Of a stretch of DNA of 64,000 bases, positions 35,503-44,589 are shown in pieces (the first letter of the stretch is position 1; each line of letters opens with the position of its first letter). The DNA is from Flavobacterium eburneipallidum. Its GTDB lineage: Bacteria; Bacteroidota; Bacteroidia; Flavobacteriales; Flavobacteriaceae. The translations under genes and the position numbers were made by a program. Below the pieces are notes generated by a model. That model was not told where the DNA came from and made no database searches. It worked only from the letters and a program-made list of their open reading frames with translations. The stretch is taken from the NCBI RefSeq assembly GCF_027111355.2, contig NZ_CP114291.2, positions 62,001-126,000 of the forward strand. The letters are read 5' to 3'.

Positions 35503-37827
35503 TTAAACCGTTGCTATATTTTCAACAGCAACTCGCATTTGTTGTGCTGCAGCAACCATTTCAATTAAGGCTTTTTTAGTTTCATCCCAATGTCTGGTTT
35601 TTAAACCACAATCAGGGTTTACCCAAAGTTGATCTACAGGAACAACAGCGGATGCTTTTTCTAATAAATGAACCATTTCATTTCGTGAAGGAACTCGTGG
35701 CGAGTGAATATCATAAACTCCAGGACCAATTTCGTTCGGGTATTTAAAATCAGCAAAAACATCCAATAATTCCATTTGCGAACGTGAACATTCAATAGTG
35801 ATAACATCGGCATCCATATCGGCAATATTTTGAATAATATCGTTGAATTCGCTGTAGCACATGTGTGTGTGAATTTGGGTATCGTCTTTTACACCTGAAG
35901 CCGAAATTCTAAACGCTTTTATCGCCCAATCCAAATAGTTTGCCCATTCTTCTTTTCGTAATGGCAATCCTTCACGAATAGCAGGTTCGTCAATTTGAAT
36001 GATTTTGATTCCGGCTTTTTCTAAATCCACCACTTCATCACGAATCGCCAAAGCAATTTGCGTACAAGTTTCAGAGCGCGGCTGATCGTTACGAACAAAC
36101 GACCATTGCAGGATAGTTACTGGCCCAGTTAACATTCCTTTTACCCATTTTGGCGTAAGTGATTGTGCAAAGGATGACCATTTTACAGTCATTGGTTTTG
36201 GACGGGAAACATCACCATAAATAACGGGAGGTTTCACACAACGGCTACCGTAGCTTTGAACCCAGCCGTTTTTGGTGAAAGTAAATCCATCCAGTTGTTC
36301 GCCGAAATATTCCACCATATCATTACGTTCGAATTCTCCGTGAACCAAAACATCAATTCCTGATTCTTCTTGAAAACGAATGGTTTCTTCAGTTTCTTTT
36401 TGAAGTAAATCGTCGTATTGTTGTTGGCTTAATTCCCCTTTTTTGAATTTGGCTCTCCAACTACGCACTTCAGCCGTTTGGGGAAAAGAACCAATTGTTG
36501 TCGTTGGAAACAAAGGAAGATTCAAGGAGTCAATTTGTTTTTTTCTTCTTGTGGCAAAAGGATTTTTTCTTTCATCATCTCCAGTTGTAATACTCGCCAC
36601 ACGATTTTTCACGCTATCGTTATGGATTAATTTTGAAGTTTTACGGTTTTCATTAGCAAGAGTATTTTGTTGAAACGAAACAGAATCAACCAGACTTATT
36701 TCGTCCAGAGCAAAGTTTTGAAGCAATACAATTTCTTCTATTTTTTGTTTGGCAAAAGCCAGCCATTGTTTGATTTCAGGCGTTAATGTTGCATCGTTGG
36801 TTTCTAAATCCAAATCGCACGGACTGTGAATTAGTGAACAAGACGGCGCAATCAAAATTCGGTCTTTACCAATAGCGTTGGTTGCTTTTTCAATTAATGC
36901 TAACGATTTTTTGAAATCATTTTTCCAAATGTTTCTTCCATCAACCACTCCAAGAGAAAGATTTACGTTAGATGCCAATTTTCCTGAATCTAAAATATCA
37001 TCCAATTGTAAAGAACAACGTACCAAATCCAAGTGTAGCGTATGAACTGGTAAAGCTAAAACAGTTTCTAAATTCTCTCCAAAACAGTCAAAATAATTGG
37101 CTAAAATTATTTTTAAGGAAGGGAATTTTTGGTTGATTTCATTGTAAACGTAAGTAAACGCATTACGTGCTGCATCCGTCAAATTCAAAGCTAAAAATGG
37201 CTCGTCTAACTGAATATATTCGGCTCCTTCGTTTTGTAAAGCTGTAAGAATTTCAAAATAAACGGGCAATACTTTTTCGATCAAATCAATTCGGTGAAAA
37301 TCGTCGCCTTTTTCTTTACCCAATAATAAATAAGAAACAGGTCCAATAAGTACTGGTTTTGTTTTAATTCCCAATTTTTTTGATTCTACAAATTCGTCAA
37401 TTATTTTGGTTGAAAACAATTCAAATTTTTGGTTTTTTGTAAATTCAGGAACGATATAATGGTAATTGGTATCGAACCATTTGGTCATTTCCATTGCTAC
37501 CACGTCTTGCCCTTCTTTTTGCGAACCTCTTGCCATTGCAAAATACAAATCCAAAGCGGAGTTGGTTTTAGCAATTTCGCTATACCGTTTTGGAATTGCT
37601 CCCAAAGTAAGTGTCAAATCCAAAACCTGATCGTAAAACGAAAAATCATTGGATGGAATTAAATCGATTCCTGTTTTGGCTTGTAATTGCCAGTTTGTAG
37701 CACGAATGTTTTTTCCAACTTCTAATAATTCATCGGCAGAAATTTTTCCAGCCCAGTATAATTCGCTGGCTTTTTTTAGCTCTCTGTTGCTACCAATTCT
37801 TGGGTAACCCAAATTGTTTGTTTTCAT
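35503..37827 (-). CDS. metE: Cobalamin-independent methionine synthase
   Basis: A 774-residue enzyme that transfers a methyl group from methyl-tetrahydrofolate to homocysteine. The N-terminal half begins NNLGYPRIGSNRELKKA. The C-terminal barrel carries the zinc ligands: HTHMCYSEF (His, Cys), the glutamate between, and NPDCGLKTR (Cys). I use the ATG at 37827; the reading from 37854 adds nine residues over the promoter. It diverges from an Lrp-family gene, and the shared region carries symmetrical sequences, so Lrp control is likely. Confidence 0.96.
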   Translation of the reverse strand: MKTNNLGYPRIGSNRELKKASELYWAGKISADELLEVGKNIRATNWQLQAKTGIDLIPSNDFSFYDQVLDLTLTLGAIPKRYSEIAKTNSALDLYFAMARGSQKEGQDVVAMEMTKWFDTNYHYIVPEFTKNQKFELFSTKIIDEFVESKKLGIKTKPVLIGPVSYLLLGKEKGDDFHRIDLIEKVLPVYFEILTALQNEGAEYIQLDEPFLALNLTDAARNAFTYVYNEINQKFPSLKIILANYFDCFGENLETVLALPVHTLHLDLVRCSLQLDDILDSGKLASNVNLSLGVVDGRNIWKNDFKKSLALIEKATNAIGKDRILIAPSCSLIHSPCDLDLETNDATLTPEIKQWLAFAKQKIEEIVLLQNFALDEISLVDSVSFQQNTLANENRKTSKLIHNDSVKNRVASITTGDDERKNPFATRRKKQIDSLNLPLFPTTTIGSFPQTAEVRSWRAKFKKGELSQQQYDDLLQKETEETIRFQEESGIDVLVHGEFERNDMVEYFGEQLDGFTFTKNGWVQSYGSRCVKPPVIYGDVSRPKPMTVKWSSFAQSLTPKWVKGMLTGPVTILQWSFVRNDQPRSETCTQIALAIRDEVVDLEKAGIKIIQIDEPAIREGLPLRKEEWANYLDWAIKAFRISASGVKDDTQIHTHMCYSEFNDIIQNIADMDADVITIECSRSQMELLDVFADFKYPNEIGPGVYDIHSPRVPSRNEMVHLLEKASAVVPVDQLWVNPDCGLKTRHWDETKKALIEMVAAAQQMRVAVENIATV

Positions 37828-37842
37828 TATATTAAAGTATTT

Positions 37843-37935
37843 ATTACTGTACAAATGTATTATAATGGATTTTTAAACTTAAATTTACCTAAAATTTAAG
37901 TTTAATGAATTGTATTTTGAAATTATTACAGTAAT
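37843..37935. promoter_or_regulatory. metE / lrp divergent control region with symmetrical sites
   Basis: ATTACTGTA (37843-37851) and its complement TACAGTAAT (37927-37935) frame the region. Between them is a near-perfect palindrome, TAAACTTAAATTT (37874-37886) and AAATTTAAGTTTA (37892-37904). A -7 box on the minus strand, TACATTTG (37852-37859), serves metE and touches the first site. This layout suits Lrp-type wrapping or repression of metE. No -7 box is clear for lrp. Confidence 0.55.
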
Positions 37936-37983
37936 TTTATCTTTACAAAACCTTTAGATTGAATTCTAGCAGTAAAAAAAACT

Positions 37984-38445
37984 ATGGAAAACTTGGACCA
38001 CATCGATTTACAGATATTAAAACACCTTCAGGAAAACTCTAATATCAACACAAAAGAGCTCGCTAGTAAATTATTCCTGACGGTTACGCCCGTTTATGAA
38101 CGTATCAAAAGATTGGAGCGTGATGGTTACATCATGAAATACGTGGCTTTGTTAGACAAGAAAAAACTCAATCTTGGAATGACTGTCTTTTGCAATGTCC
38201 GACTAAAAGAACACGCCAAAAACGTGGGAAGCAATTTTGTAAAAGACATTGTAGCACTTCCAGAAATCATCGAATGTTATAACATTGCTGGCGATTATGA
38301 TTTTATGCTGAAAATTTTGGTCGAAGATATGTCTAGCTATCAAGATTTTGTAATGAATAAATTATCTACCATCGAAAACATTGGCAATACACAGAGTATT
38401 TTTGTGATGGGAGAAATTAAGCATAGTACGGCTTTGGCGATTTGA
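37984..38445 (+). CDS. Lrp/AsnC-family transcriptional regulator
   Basis: A 153-residue regulator: N-terminal helix-turn-helix (DLQILKHLQENSNINTKELA) and a C-terminal RAM ligand-binding domain (about 70-150, with EIIECYNIAGDYDFMLKI). Lrp relatives respond to amino acids. Its place divergent from metE, with symmetrical sites between, suggests methionine control, but the ligand is not readable. It is expressed separately from the toxin-antitoxin pair 52 bases on. Confidence 0.92.
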   Translation: MENLDHIDLQILKHLQENSNINTKELASKLFLTVTPVYERIKRLERDGYIMKYVALLDKKKLNLGMTVFCNVRLKEHAKNVGSNFVKDIVALPEIIECYNIAGDYDFMLKILVEDMSSYQDFVMNKLSTIENIGNTQSIFVMGEIKHSTALAI

Positions 38446-38497
38446 TATGATTTTATAGTTTTATTTGTTTAAATTTGTAAGTACTAAATGAGAATTT

Positions 38498-38710
38498 ATG
38501 GAAATCAAGAATTTATCTAAATATAGTAATGCCGAAAAAATTGTTCTTGCTGAACAATTATGGGATAGTGTTTCTAAAAAAGAATTGGAAATATCTGATG
38601 AATTGAAAGCAGAATTAGATATCCGATTACAAAATTTAGAAGAAGGTAAAACCGAATTATATACTTGGGATGAGGTGAAAAATCATTTGAAGTCGATTAG
38701 GAATGTATAA
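38498..38710 (+). CDS. Addiction-module antitoxin (PF09720-like)
   Basis: A 70-residue antitoxin of the unstable addiction-module family: NAEKIVLAEQLWDSVSKKE is the typical opening. The acidic, helical C-terminal half (LRQLEEGKTELYTWDEV-like) would bind the toxin. The toxin frame overlaps its last codons. With the toxin frameshifted, the antitoxin may now act alone. Confidence 0.85.
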   Translation: MEIKNLSKYSNAEKIVLAEQLWDSVSKKELEISDELKAELDIRLQNLEEGKTELYTWDEVKNHLKSIRNV

Positions 38711-39003
38711 TATTCATTTTTTCCAAAGAAGCTTTATTTGACATTGAAGCCATTGTTCTTTGGTATGAAAACCAAAGACTAGGACTATCTTATGATTTTG
38801 AACTTTGTTTAGAAGCTGGGATTGATGAAGTCTTAAGAAATCCCGAAGCGTTTCAAAAAAGATACAAACAGGTAAAAATTAAATTTATTTCACGCTTCCC
38901 TTATGGAATACATTATGTGTTTATTGAAAATGAAATAACGGTTATTGGCGTATTTCATACTTCACGATCTCCTAAAAATTGGTCAAAAAGACTTCGTTTA
39001 TAA
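38703..39003 (+). pseudogene. parE: ParE-type toxin with a +1 frameshift after its first codons
   Basis: ATG at 38703 reads MYNIHF and then, after a run of six T at 38717-38722, goes out of frame and stops. Dropping one T joins it to an open frame ending at TAA 39001-39003 (SKEALFDIEAIVLWYENQR ... FISRFPYGIHYVFIENE ... VIGVFHTSR), a complete ParE/RelE toxin. So it is a +1 error in a T run: inactivation, phase variation or sequencing error. The ATG overlaps the antitoxin stop codon, typical of these modules. Confidence 0.85.
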
Positions 39004-39058
39004 TTGCATTTCCAATTCTACAATCCAAAAAAAAATAATTTTCAATAACCTCACCACA

Positions 39059-40405
39059 ATGAACTGGGAACAACTATTGTCTTTAAAACGCCAAGGCGAC
39101 AAAGGGAAACGATTACGAATTGAGCAAGACGACACTCGTTTGGGTTTCGAAGTCGATTATGATCGAATAATATTCTCGTCGGCTTTTCGAAGTTTACAAG
39201 ACAAGACGCAGGTTATTCCTCTTTCAAAAACTGATTTTGTGCACACTCGATTGACACACAGTTTGGAGGTTTCGGTTGTTGGTCGTTCCCTTGGAAGATT
39301 GGTTGGAAAAAAAATCATCGAAAAATACCCGCATCTTTCAGCAATTCACGGTTTTCAACCGAATGATTTTGGAGCCATTGTTGCCGCAGCTTCTTTGGCT
39401 CACGACATCGGAAATCCGCCTTTTGGACATTCGGGCGAAAAAGCCATTGGAGAGTATTTTTCTATTGGAAAAGGACAGCAATACAAAGACCAACTATCCG
39501 CCAAAGAATGGCAAGATTTAATCGATTTTGAAGGCAATGCCAATGGTTTTGCAGTTTTGTCCAGTTCGCGTCCAGGAGTTATGGGCGGCATTCGATTGAC
39601 TTATGCAACTCTTGGTGCGTTTATGAAATACCCAAAAGAGAGTTTACCTAAAAAACCAACTTCAAACATTGCTGATAAAAAATATGGTTTCTTTCAATCA
39701 GACGCAGCTTTCTTTCAAGAAGTTGCTTCCGAATTGGGATTAATTCCAAATAAATCCAGCAATGACATTGGTTTCGAAAGACATCCTTTGGCCTATTTGG
39801 TTGAAGCTGCCGATGATATTTGTTACACGATTATCGACTTTGAAGATGGTATTAATTTAGGTCTGGTTTCCGAAGATTTTGCTCTAGAATATTTAATCAA
39901 ATTAGTCAAAGACAGCATCGATTCTTCTAAATACAATACTCTAACTACCAAAGAAGACCGCATTAGTTATTTGAGAGCTTTGGCAATTGGTAGCTTAATC
40001 AACGATGCAGTAAAAGTTTTTATCGAAAACGAAGAAGCTATTTTAGAAGGTAAATTTCCTTATGCTTTGACCGACAAAAGTAAATACAAGGTGCAGATGG
40101 ACGACATCATCAAATTGAGCGTCAAAAACATTTATCAAAGTCGCGAGGTGATTGAAAAAGAGATTGTGGGTTACCAAATTATCCAAACTTTATTGGATAA
40201 ATTCATCACCGCTTTCAATAATAAATTTGAAGGAAAAGCTTCTAATTACGACAAATTATTGCTGAAAATGTTACCCGAAAAGTTCCATGAAGAAAAAGAA
40301 GATTTGTATAGCAGACTCTTGCATATTTGCCATTACGTTTCCCTTTTGACCGATGGAAACGCCTTGGAATTATACGACACAATTAATGGTAGAAAAACAA
40401 ATTAA
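39059..40405 (+). CDS. dgt: dGTP triphosphohydrolase
   Basis: A 448-residue HD-domain enzyme that splits dGTP to deoxyguanosine and triphosphate. The HD motif is RLTHSLEVSVVGRS (His near 65) and ASLAHDIGNPPFGHSGEKA near 115; AFRSLQDKTQV precedes. ATG at 39059 opens the conserved MNWEQLLSL; the long upstream reading runs through the toxin relic and is discarded. It ends three bases before the convergent DUF3078 gene. Confidence 0.93.
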   Translation: MNWEQLLSLKRQGDKGKRLRIEQDDTRLGFEVDYDRIIFSSAFRSLQDKTQVIPLSKTDFVHTRLTHSLEVSVVGRSLGRLVGKKIIEKYPHLSAIHGFQPNDFGAIVAAASLAHDIGNPPFGHSGEKAIGEYFSIGKGQQYKDQLSAKEWQDLIDFEGNANGFAVLSSSRPGVMGGIRLTYATLGAFMKYPKESLPKKPTSNIADKKYGFFQSDAAFFQEVASELGLIPNKSSNDIGFERHPLAYLVEAADDICYTIIDFEDGINLGLVSEDFALEYLIKLVKDSIDSSKYNTLTTKEDRISYLRALAIGSLINDAVKVFIENEEAILEGKFPYALTDKSKYKVQMDDIIKLSVKNIYQSREVIEKEIVGYQIIQTLLDKFITAFNNKFEGKASNYDKLLLKMLPEKFHEEKEDLYSRLLHICHYVSLLTDGNALELYDTINGRKTN

Positions 40406-40408
40406 GGC

Positions 40409-41440
40409 TTAAAAAGCATACACCATCCCAACACCAAGGGATTGTTTCAATTGCAAAACAGGACCTCTAGCTACTTTTGTACCTCCAATTTCTTCGGTGG
40501 TTTTTACGTCGTCGTCATAAATGGCGTGCGCCCCAATGTTCGCACTAACATAGCGATTAACCACCAAGTCAAATTGTAATCTCCAGTCTAAATCAATGTT
40601 TCCAAAGTTATTGGCGTAATCAGAATAAAGACTCAAGCGATTTTCCATGGTGATGTTTTTCCAAACTTCTTTTTTGTAATAATTGGTTACCAAAAATCCA
40701 ATTTCGGTTTTGGATTGTTTTCCTGCTGTAAGCATATTCCCTTCAGCATCATAAGTGGCTTTGATTACTCCAAAAGCCCCTTTATTGGCCAAGGTTTGAT
40801 CTAAAACCAAAGTACTTTTCATAGTCACAGGCGAAATATAAACATCTAATTTCTTGGCCTTGTCATAATAATTAGCACCCGCTCCTAGGAAAGTATAAGC
40901 TGGGGCAAATGGTTTAGAGATAGCATTATCTGTATTTGGATACTTATAACCATTGCTAAATTGAGTATTAAAATTGAATTTAGCCGAATGATACCAATTA
41001 GAATCATCGTTTTTTCTGTAACCAAAAGTAGAATTTATTCGAACTTCATCATCTGATTTCCGAACTCTAAATCCATCTTGTTTATTAATTCCATAGCGAA
41101 CAATTAACTCATTTGTCCATTTAATTTTTTCTGTAGAATATACTCGTGTAAAATTTCCTTTTAACAAACCCGAAATAGAACTTACACCTCCCGCATTCCA
41201 ATTGACAAAAGCAATTTCGCTCAAGTCAAAACCTATTGTGTTTTTTTTTGTCCAAGCCGAAACAGGAAATAATGGTGCGTTAACTCTTGATTTTATTATT
41301 GCCGAAGAAGTTATGGGATCAGAAAATGTTGTAATTGGAATAATTTCTACTACTATTGGTCGTAAAGATTCCTCTTGAGAATAACTATTAGTTATAATTA
41401 TTAAGGCTAATAAAAAATATAGTTTATTTAGTAATTTCAT
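40409..41440 (-). CDS. DUF3078 outer-membrane-type protein
   Basis: A 343-residue exported protein (MKLLNKLYFLLALIIITNSYSQ). After about 60 residues it alternates hydrophobic and polar residues in the manner of a beta barrel, with NWNAGGVSSISGLLKGNF, YRKNDDSNWYHSAKFNFNTQF and a C-terminal aromatic end (LGVGMVYAF) of a type found in outer-membrane proteins. DUF3078 proteins are confined mainly to Bacteroidetes and have no assigned function. Start set at the ATG at 41440 rather than an upstream TTG. It lies 39 bases after dxs. Confidence 0.8.
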   Translation of the reverse strand: MKLLNKLYFLLALIIITNSYSQEESLRPIVVEIIPITTFSDPITSSAIIKSRVNAPLFPVSAWTKKNTIGFDLSEIAFVNWNAGGVSSISGLLKGNFTRVYSTEKIKWTNELIVRYGINKQDGFRVRKSDDEVRINSTFGYRKNDDSNWYHSAKFNFNTQFSNGYKYPNTDNAISKPFAPAYTFLGAGANYYDKAKKLDVYISPVTMKSTLVLDQTLANKGAFGVIKATYDAEGNMLTAGKQSKTEIGFLVTNYYKKEVWKNITMENRLSLYSDYANNFGNIDLDWRLQFDLVVNRYVSANIGAHAIYDDDVKTTEEIGGTKVARGPVLQLKQSLGVGMVYAF

Positions 41441-41479
41441 TATCAAATAATTAGATTAAAAATGCAAAAATAATTCATT

Positions 41480-43249
41480 TCAATAACTTGAAAAAATATT
41501 CTTTAGGCTTTCAACGTCAATTTTGCAATATTGTTGTAATTCCTCAACAGTTCCTTGTTCAATGAATTCGTCAGGAATTCCTAGTATTTTAAGTTTTGAA
41601 GTGTAATTATTTTCCGATGCGAACTCTGCAATAGTCGTGCCAAAACCTCCTTTGATAACTCCATCCTCAATAGTAATTATAGTTTCAAATGCTTGAAAAA
41701 TGGTGTGTAACAAGTTTTGATCCAACGGTTTAATAAATGCAAAATCATAATGTGCAATGGTTTCTGGATTGTTTATTTCAGCCAAAGCCATAGTCACATT
41801 ATTACCAATTGTTCCGTTAGAAAGCACCACTGTTTTGGTTCCTTTTTTTAGACAATTCGCCTTGCCAATTTCTATTTTTTCATACGGTTTTTGCCAATCT
41901 ACAATTTGCCCACGACCACGAGGGTACCGAATCGCAATAGGATGATTCAACCCCAATTGAGCAGTGTATAAAATATTGCGCAAAGCAATTTCATTCAAAG
42001 GCGAATAAACAATCATATTCGGAATACAACGCAAATAAGCCAAATCGAAAACCCCATGATGAGTCGCTCCATCTTCGCCAACTAATCCAGCTCTGTCTAG
42101 ACAAAAAATCACAGGCAAATTCTGTAAAGCTACGTCGTGAATGACTTGGTCGTAGGCTCGCTGTAAAAAAGTGGAATATATATTACAAAAAACCACCATT
42201 CCTTGAGTTGCCATTCCTGCTGAAAGTGTTACAGCATGTTGTTCGGCAATTCCCACATCAAAAGCGCGTTTTGGAAAAGTGTCCATCATCAATTTTAGCG
42301 AACTTCCCGATGGCATTGCTGGTGTTATTCCGATTATTTTTTTATTGGATTTTGCCAAATCTAAAAGGGTCAATCCAAAAACATCCTGATATTTAGGCGG
42401 CAAATTCTCTTCCGATTTTGGGATAATTTCTCCAGTTGTAGCGTCAAATTTTCCTGGAGCGTGGTATTTTACTTGGTCTTTTTCGGCTTGTTGCAAACCT
42501 TTTCCTTTGGTAGTGATGAGATGCAAGAATTTAGGACCTTTTATTTTTTTTAATCTTTTTAATTCCTTCAACACTGCAAAAATATCGTTCCCATCAATGG
42601 GTCCTGAATAATCAAAATTCAGGGATTTGATCATGTTGTTTTGCTTTGGATTTTTCCCCTCTTTCACAGCAGTGAGATATTTTTTTAAAGCACCAACGCT
42701 TGGGTCAATTCCAATAGCATTATCATTGAGAATGACTAATAAATTAGCATCGGTGACACCAGCATGATTCAAACCCTCGAACGCCATTCCCGATGCGATG
42801 GAAGCGTCTCCAATAACTGCAATATGATGTTTCTCGAAATCGCCTTTCAAATTAGAGGCAATCGCCATTCCCAAAGCAGCGGAAATAGAAGTGGAAGAAT
42901 GACCTACACCAAAAGCATCGTAAACACTTTCGCTGCGTTTTGGAAAACCAGAAATTCCATTTAATTGTCTGTTGGTATGAAAAATTTCTCTTCGTTCGGT
43001 TAATATCTTATGTCCGTAAGCTTGATGACCCACATCCCAAATCAATAAATCATTTGGAGTGTCAAAAACATAATGCAACGCAATAGTAAGTTCAACAACG
43101 CCAAGGCTAGCACCGAGATGTCCTTCTTTTACAGCCACAACGCCAATAATAAAATCACGCAATTCTTGGGCAACTTGAGGAAGTTGAGCTTCGTCGAGTT
43201 GACGTAAATCGGTTGGATTGTTGATGTATTGAAGTAAGTTGCTTTTCAT
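41480..43249 (-). CDS. dxs: 1-Deoxy-D-xylulose-5-phosphate synthase
   Basis: A 589-residue TPP enzyme that joins pyruvate and glyceraldehyde 3-phosphate. The TPP motif GDASIASGMAFEGLNHAG and NDNAIGIDPSVG lie near residues 145-180; the transketolase-like halves with DVGIAEQHAVTLSAGMA near 335 and RYPRGRG near 440 confirm it. DXP feeds the non-mevalonate pathway but also thiamine and pyridoxal phosphate synthesis. Because mevalonate genes exist in the same window, the cofactor role is the more likely one here. Confidence 0.92.
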   Translation of the reverse strand: MKSNLLQYINNPTDLRQLDEAQLPQVAQELRDFIIGVVAVKEGHLGASLGVVELTIALHYVFDTPNDLLIWDVGHQAYGHKILTERREIFHTNRQLNGISGFPKRSESVYDAFGVGHSSTSISAALGMAIASNLKGDFEKHHIAVIGDASIASGMAFEGLNHAGVTDANLLVILNDNAIGIDPSVGALKKYLTAVKEGKNPKQNNMIKSLNFDYSGPIDGNDIFAVLKELKRLKKIKGPKFLHLITTKGKGLQQAEKDQVKYHAPGKFDATTGEIIPKSEENLPPKYQDVFGLTLLDLAKSNKKIIGITPAMPSGSSLKLMMDTFPKRAFDVGIAEQHAVTLSAGMATQGMVVFCNIYSTFLQRAYDQVIHDVALQNLPVIFCLDRAGLVGEDGATHHGVFDLAYLRCIPNMIVYSPLNEIALRNILYTAQLGLNHPIAIRYPRGRGQIVDWQKPYEKIEIGKANCLKKGTKTVVLSNGTIGNNVTMALAEINNPETIAHYDFAFIKPLDQNLLHTIFQAFETIITIEDGVIKGGFGTTIAEFASENNYTSKLKILGIPDEFIEQGTVEELQQYCKIDVESLKNIFSSY

Positions 43250-43361
43250 TAGATTTTAAAAAGCAAATTTACGGTTTTAAATTTAATTCTAATTTTGAAT
43301 GTGTAGAGCAAACTGTATTTTCAGCTTGAATAGCATTCTAAAATTACCCCAAATTTAAAAA

Positions 43362-43433
43362 TGAGGCGATTAAATCTGTTAATTGCCTCAAAAAATCATT
43401 ATATTTGAGGCGATTAATAAAATAATTGCCTCA
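43362..43433 (+). promoter_or_regulatory. Tandem inverted-repeat operators flanking the Fic promoter
   Basis: Two copies of a near-palindrome occur 44 bases apart: TGAGGCGATTAA-N5-TTAATTGCCTCA (43362-43390) and TGAGGCGATTAA-N4-ATAATTGCCTCA (43406-43433). The second ends on the A of the Fic ATG. A -7 box TATATTTG (43400-43407) sits between them and overlaps the second. About four helical turns separate the copies, suited to cooperative binding. The Fic protein carries a C-terminal winged helix, so autorepression is the natural reading. Confidence 0.75.
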
Positions 43434-44536
43434 TGATATACAATTGGCAACATCCAAATTGGAAAAACTTTCTTTTTGATGATTCAGTAATAGATTCATT
43501 ATGTATGGATTTTGCATTGGAAACAGGCGAACTAAAAGGTCTTGTCGATTCTTTATCAACGGAGATTCAACACGAGACTATTTTGCATTTTATGATTTCA
43601 GAAGCTATAAAAACTTCAGAAATAGAGGGAGAATTTTTTAGCCGTCAAGATGTAATGTCCTCGATTAAGAAAAATTTAGGTATTACAGATGCTTTAGGGC
43701 AAATTAGAGACAAGAATGCACAAGGAATTGGAAAGTTGATGGTGACGGTTCGAAATTCTTATGCTGAAAAGTTAACTGAATTTTCGATAAAAGAATGGCA
43801 TGCTATTCTTATGGAATTTTCCAAGCATATTAACCCAGGCGAATATAGAAGTGGCGAGGAGCCTATGCAAATTGTTTCAGGATCTTATGGTAAGGAAATT
43901 ATCCATTTTGAAGCACCACCATCCAACCAAGTTCCTGTTGAAATGCAAAATTTCATCAATTGGTATAATGATTTCGAAGTAAAACCAACCGATATTAAAA
44001 GGGCATTAATTAAAACTTCGATTTCGCATTTGTATTTTGAAAGTATTCATCCGTTTGAAGATGGAAATGGCAGAATTGGTAGAGCAATTGCCGAAAAATG
44101 CCTGTCAGAATCTTTAAACCGACCTGTTTTGATGAGTATTTCAAGTACGATTGAACTGAACAAAAAACAATATTATGAATCTTTAAAACAAGCTCAAAGA
44201 ACACTAGAAATCACAGATTGGATTCTTTATTTCTCTACATTGATTTTAGAATCACAGAAAAATGCCAAGCAAACAGTGCTTTTTACATTAGGTAAAACGA
44301 AATTTATAGACCGTTTTAAAAATCAAATGAATGAAAGACAATTGAAAGCTGTTTTGAAAATGTTTGAAAATGGTGTTGCTGGTTTTCAAGGAGGTATGAC
44401 GGCTATAAAATATGTTTCTATCACAAAAACTTCAAGAGCAACAGCTACAAGAGATTTACAGGATTTGACCGAAAAAACCATTTTGATTCCAAAAGGAGAA
44501 GGAAGAAATAGAAGTTATGATTTGAATTTACTGTAA
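43433..44536 (+). CDS. Fic-domain protein with C-terminal winged helix, class II
   Basis: A 367-residue protein. Residues 10-90 hold an N-terminal Fic-associated domain with the inhibitory motif TSEIEG (Thr61, Glu65), which blocks ATP until released. The Fic core shows HPFEDGNGRIGR at 206-217, the complete AMP-transfer motif. The C-terminus (about 300-367, SRATATRDLQDLTEKTIL) is a winged helix. Fic enzymes attach AMP to target proteins; the target is unknown. Operators at its own start suggest self-control. It stands alone, not in a visible toxin-antitoxin pair. Confidence 0.92.
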   Translation: MIYNWQHPNWKNFLFDDSVIDSLCMDFALETGELKGLVDSLSTEIQHETILHFMISEAIKTSEIEGEFFSRQDVMSSIKKNLGITDALGQIRDKNAQGIGKLMVTVRNSYAEKLTEFSIKEWHAILMEFSKHINPGEYRSGEEPMQIVSGSYGKEIIHFEAPPSNQVPVEMQNFINWYNDFEVKPTDIKRALIKTSISHLYFESIHPFEDGNGRIGRAIAEKCLSESLNRPVLMSISSTIELNKKQYYESLKQAQRTLEITDWILYFSTLILESQKNAKQTVLFTLGKTKFIDRFKNQMNERQLKAVLKMFENGVAGFQGGMTAIKYVSITKTSRATATRDLQDLTEKTILIPKGEGRNRSYDLNLL

Positions 44537-44577
44537 AAACACTATTTTTAAATTAACACTGAATTATTTCAAAATCG

Positions 44578-44585
44578 TACTTTTG
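44578..44585 (+). promoter_or_regulatory. -7 promoter box for tadA, leaderless mRNA likely
   Basis: TACTTTTG ends only 4 bases before the tadA ATG at 44590. Transcription would begin at or next to the start codon, implying a leaderless message. Confidence 0.5.
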
Positions 44586-44589
44586 CTTT

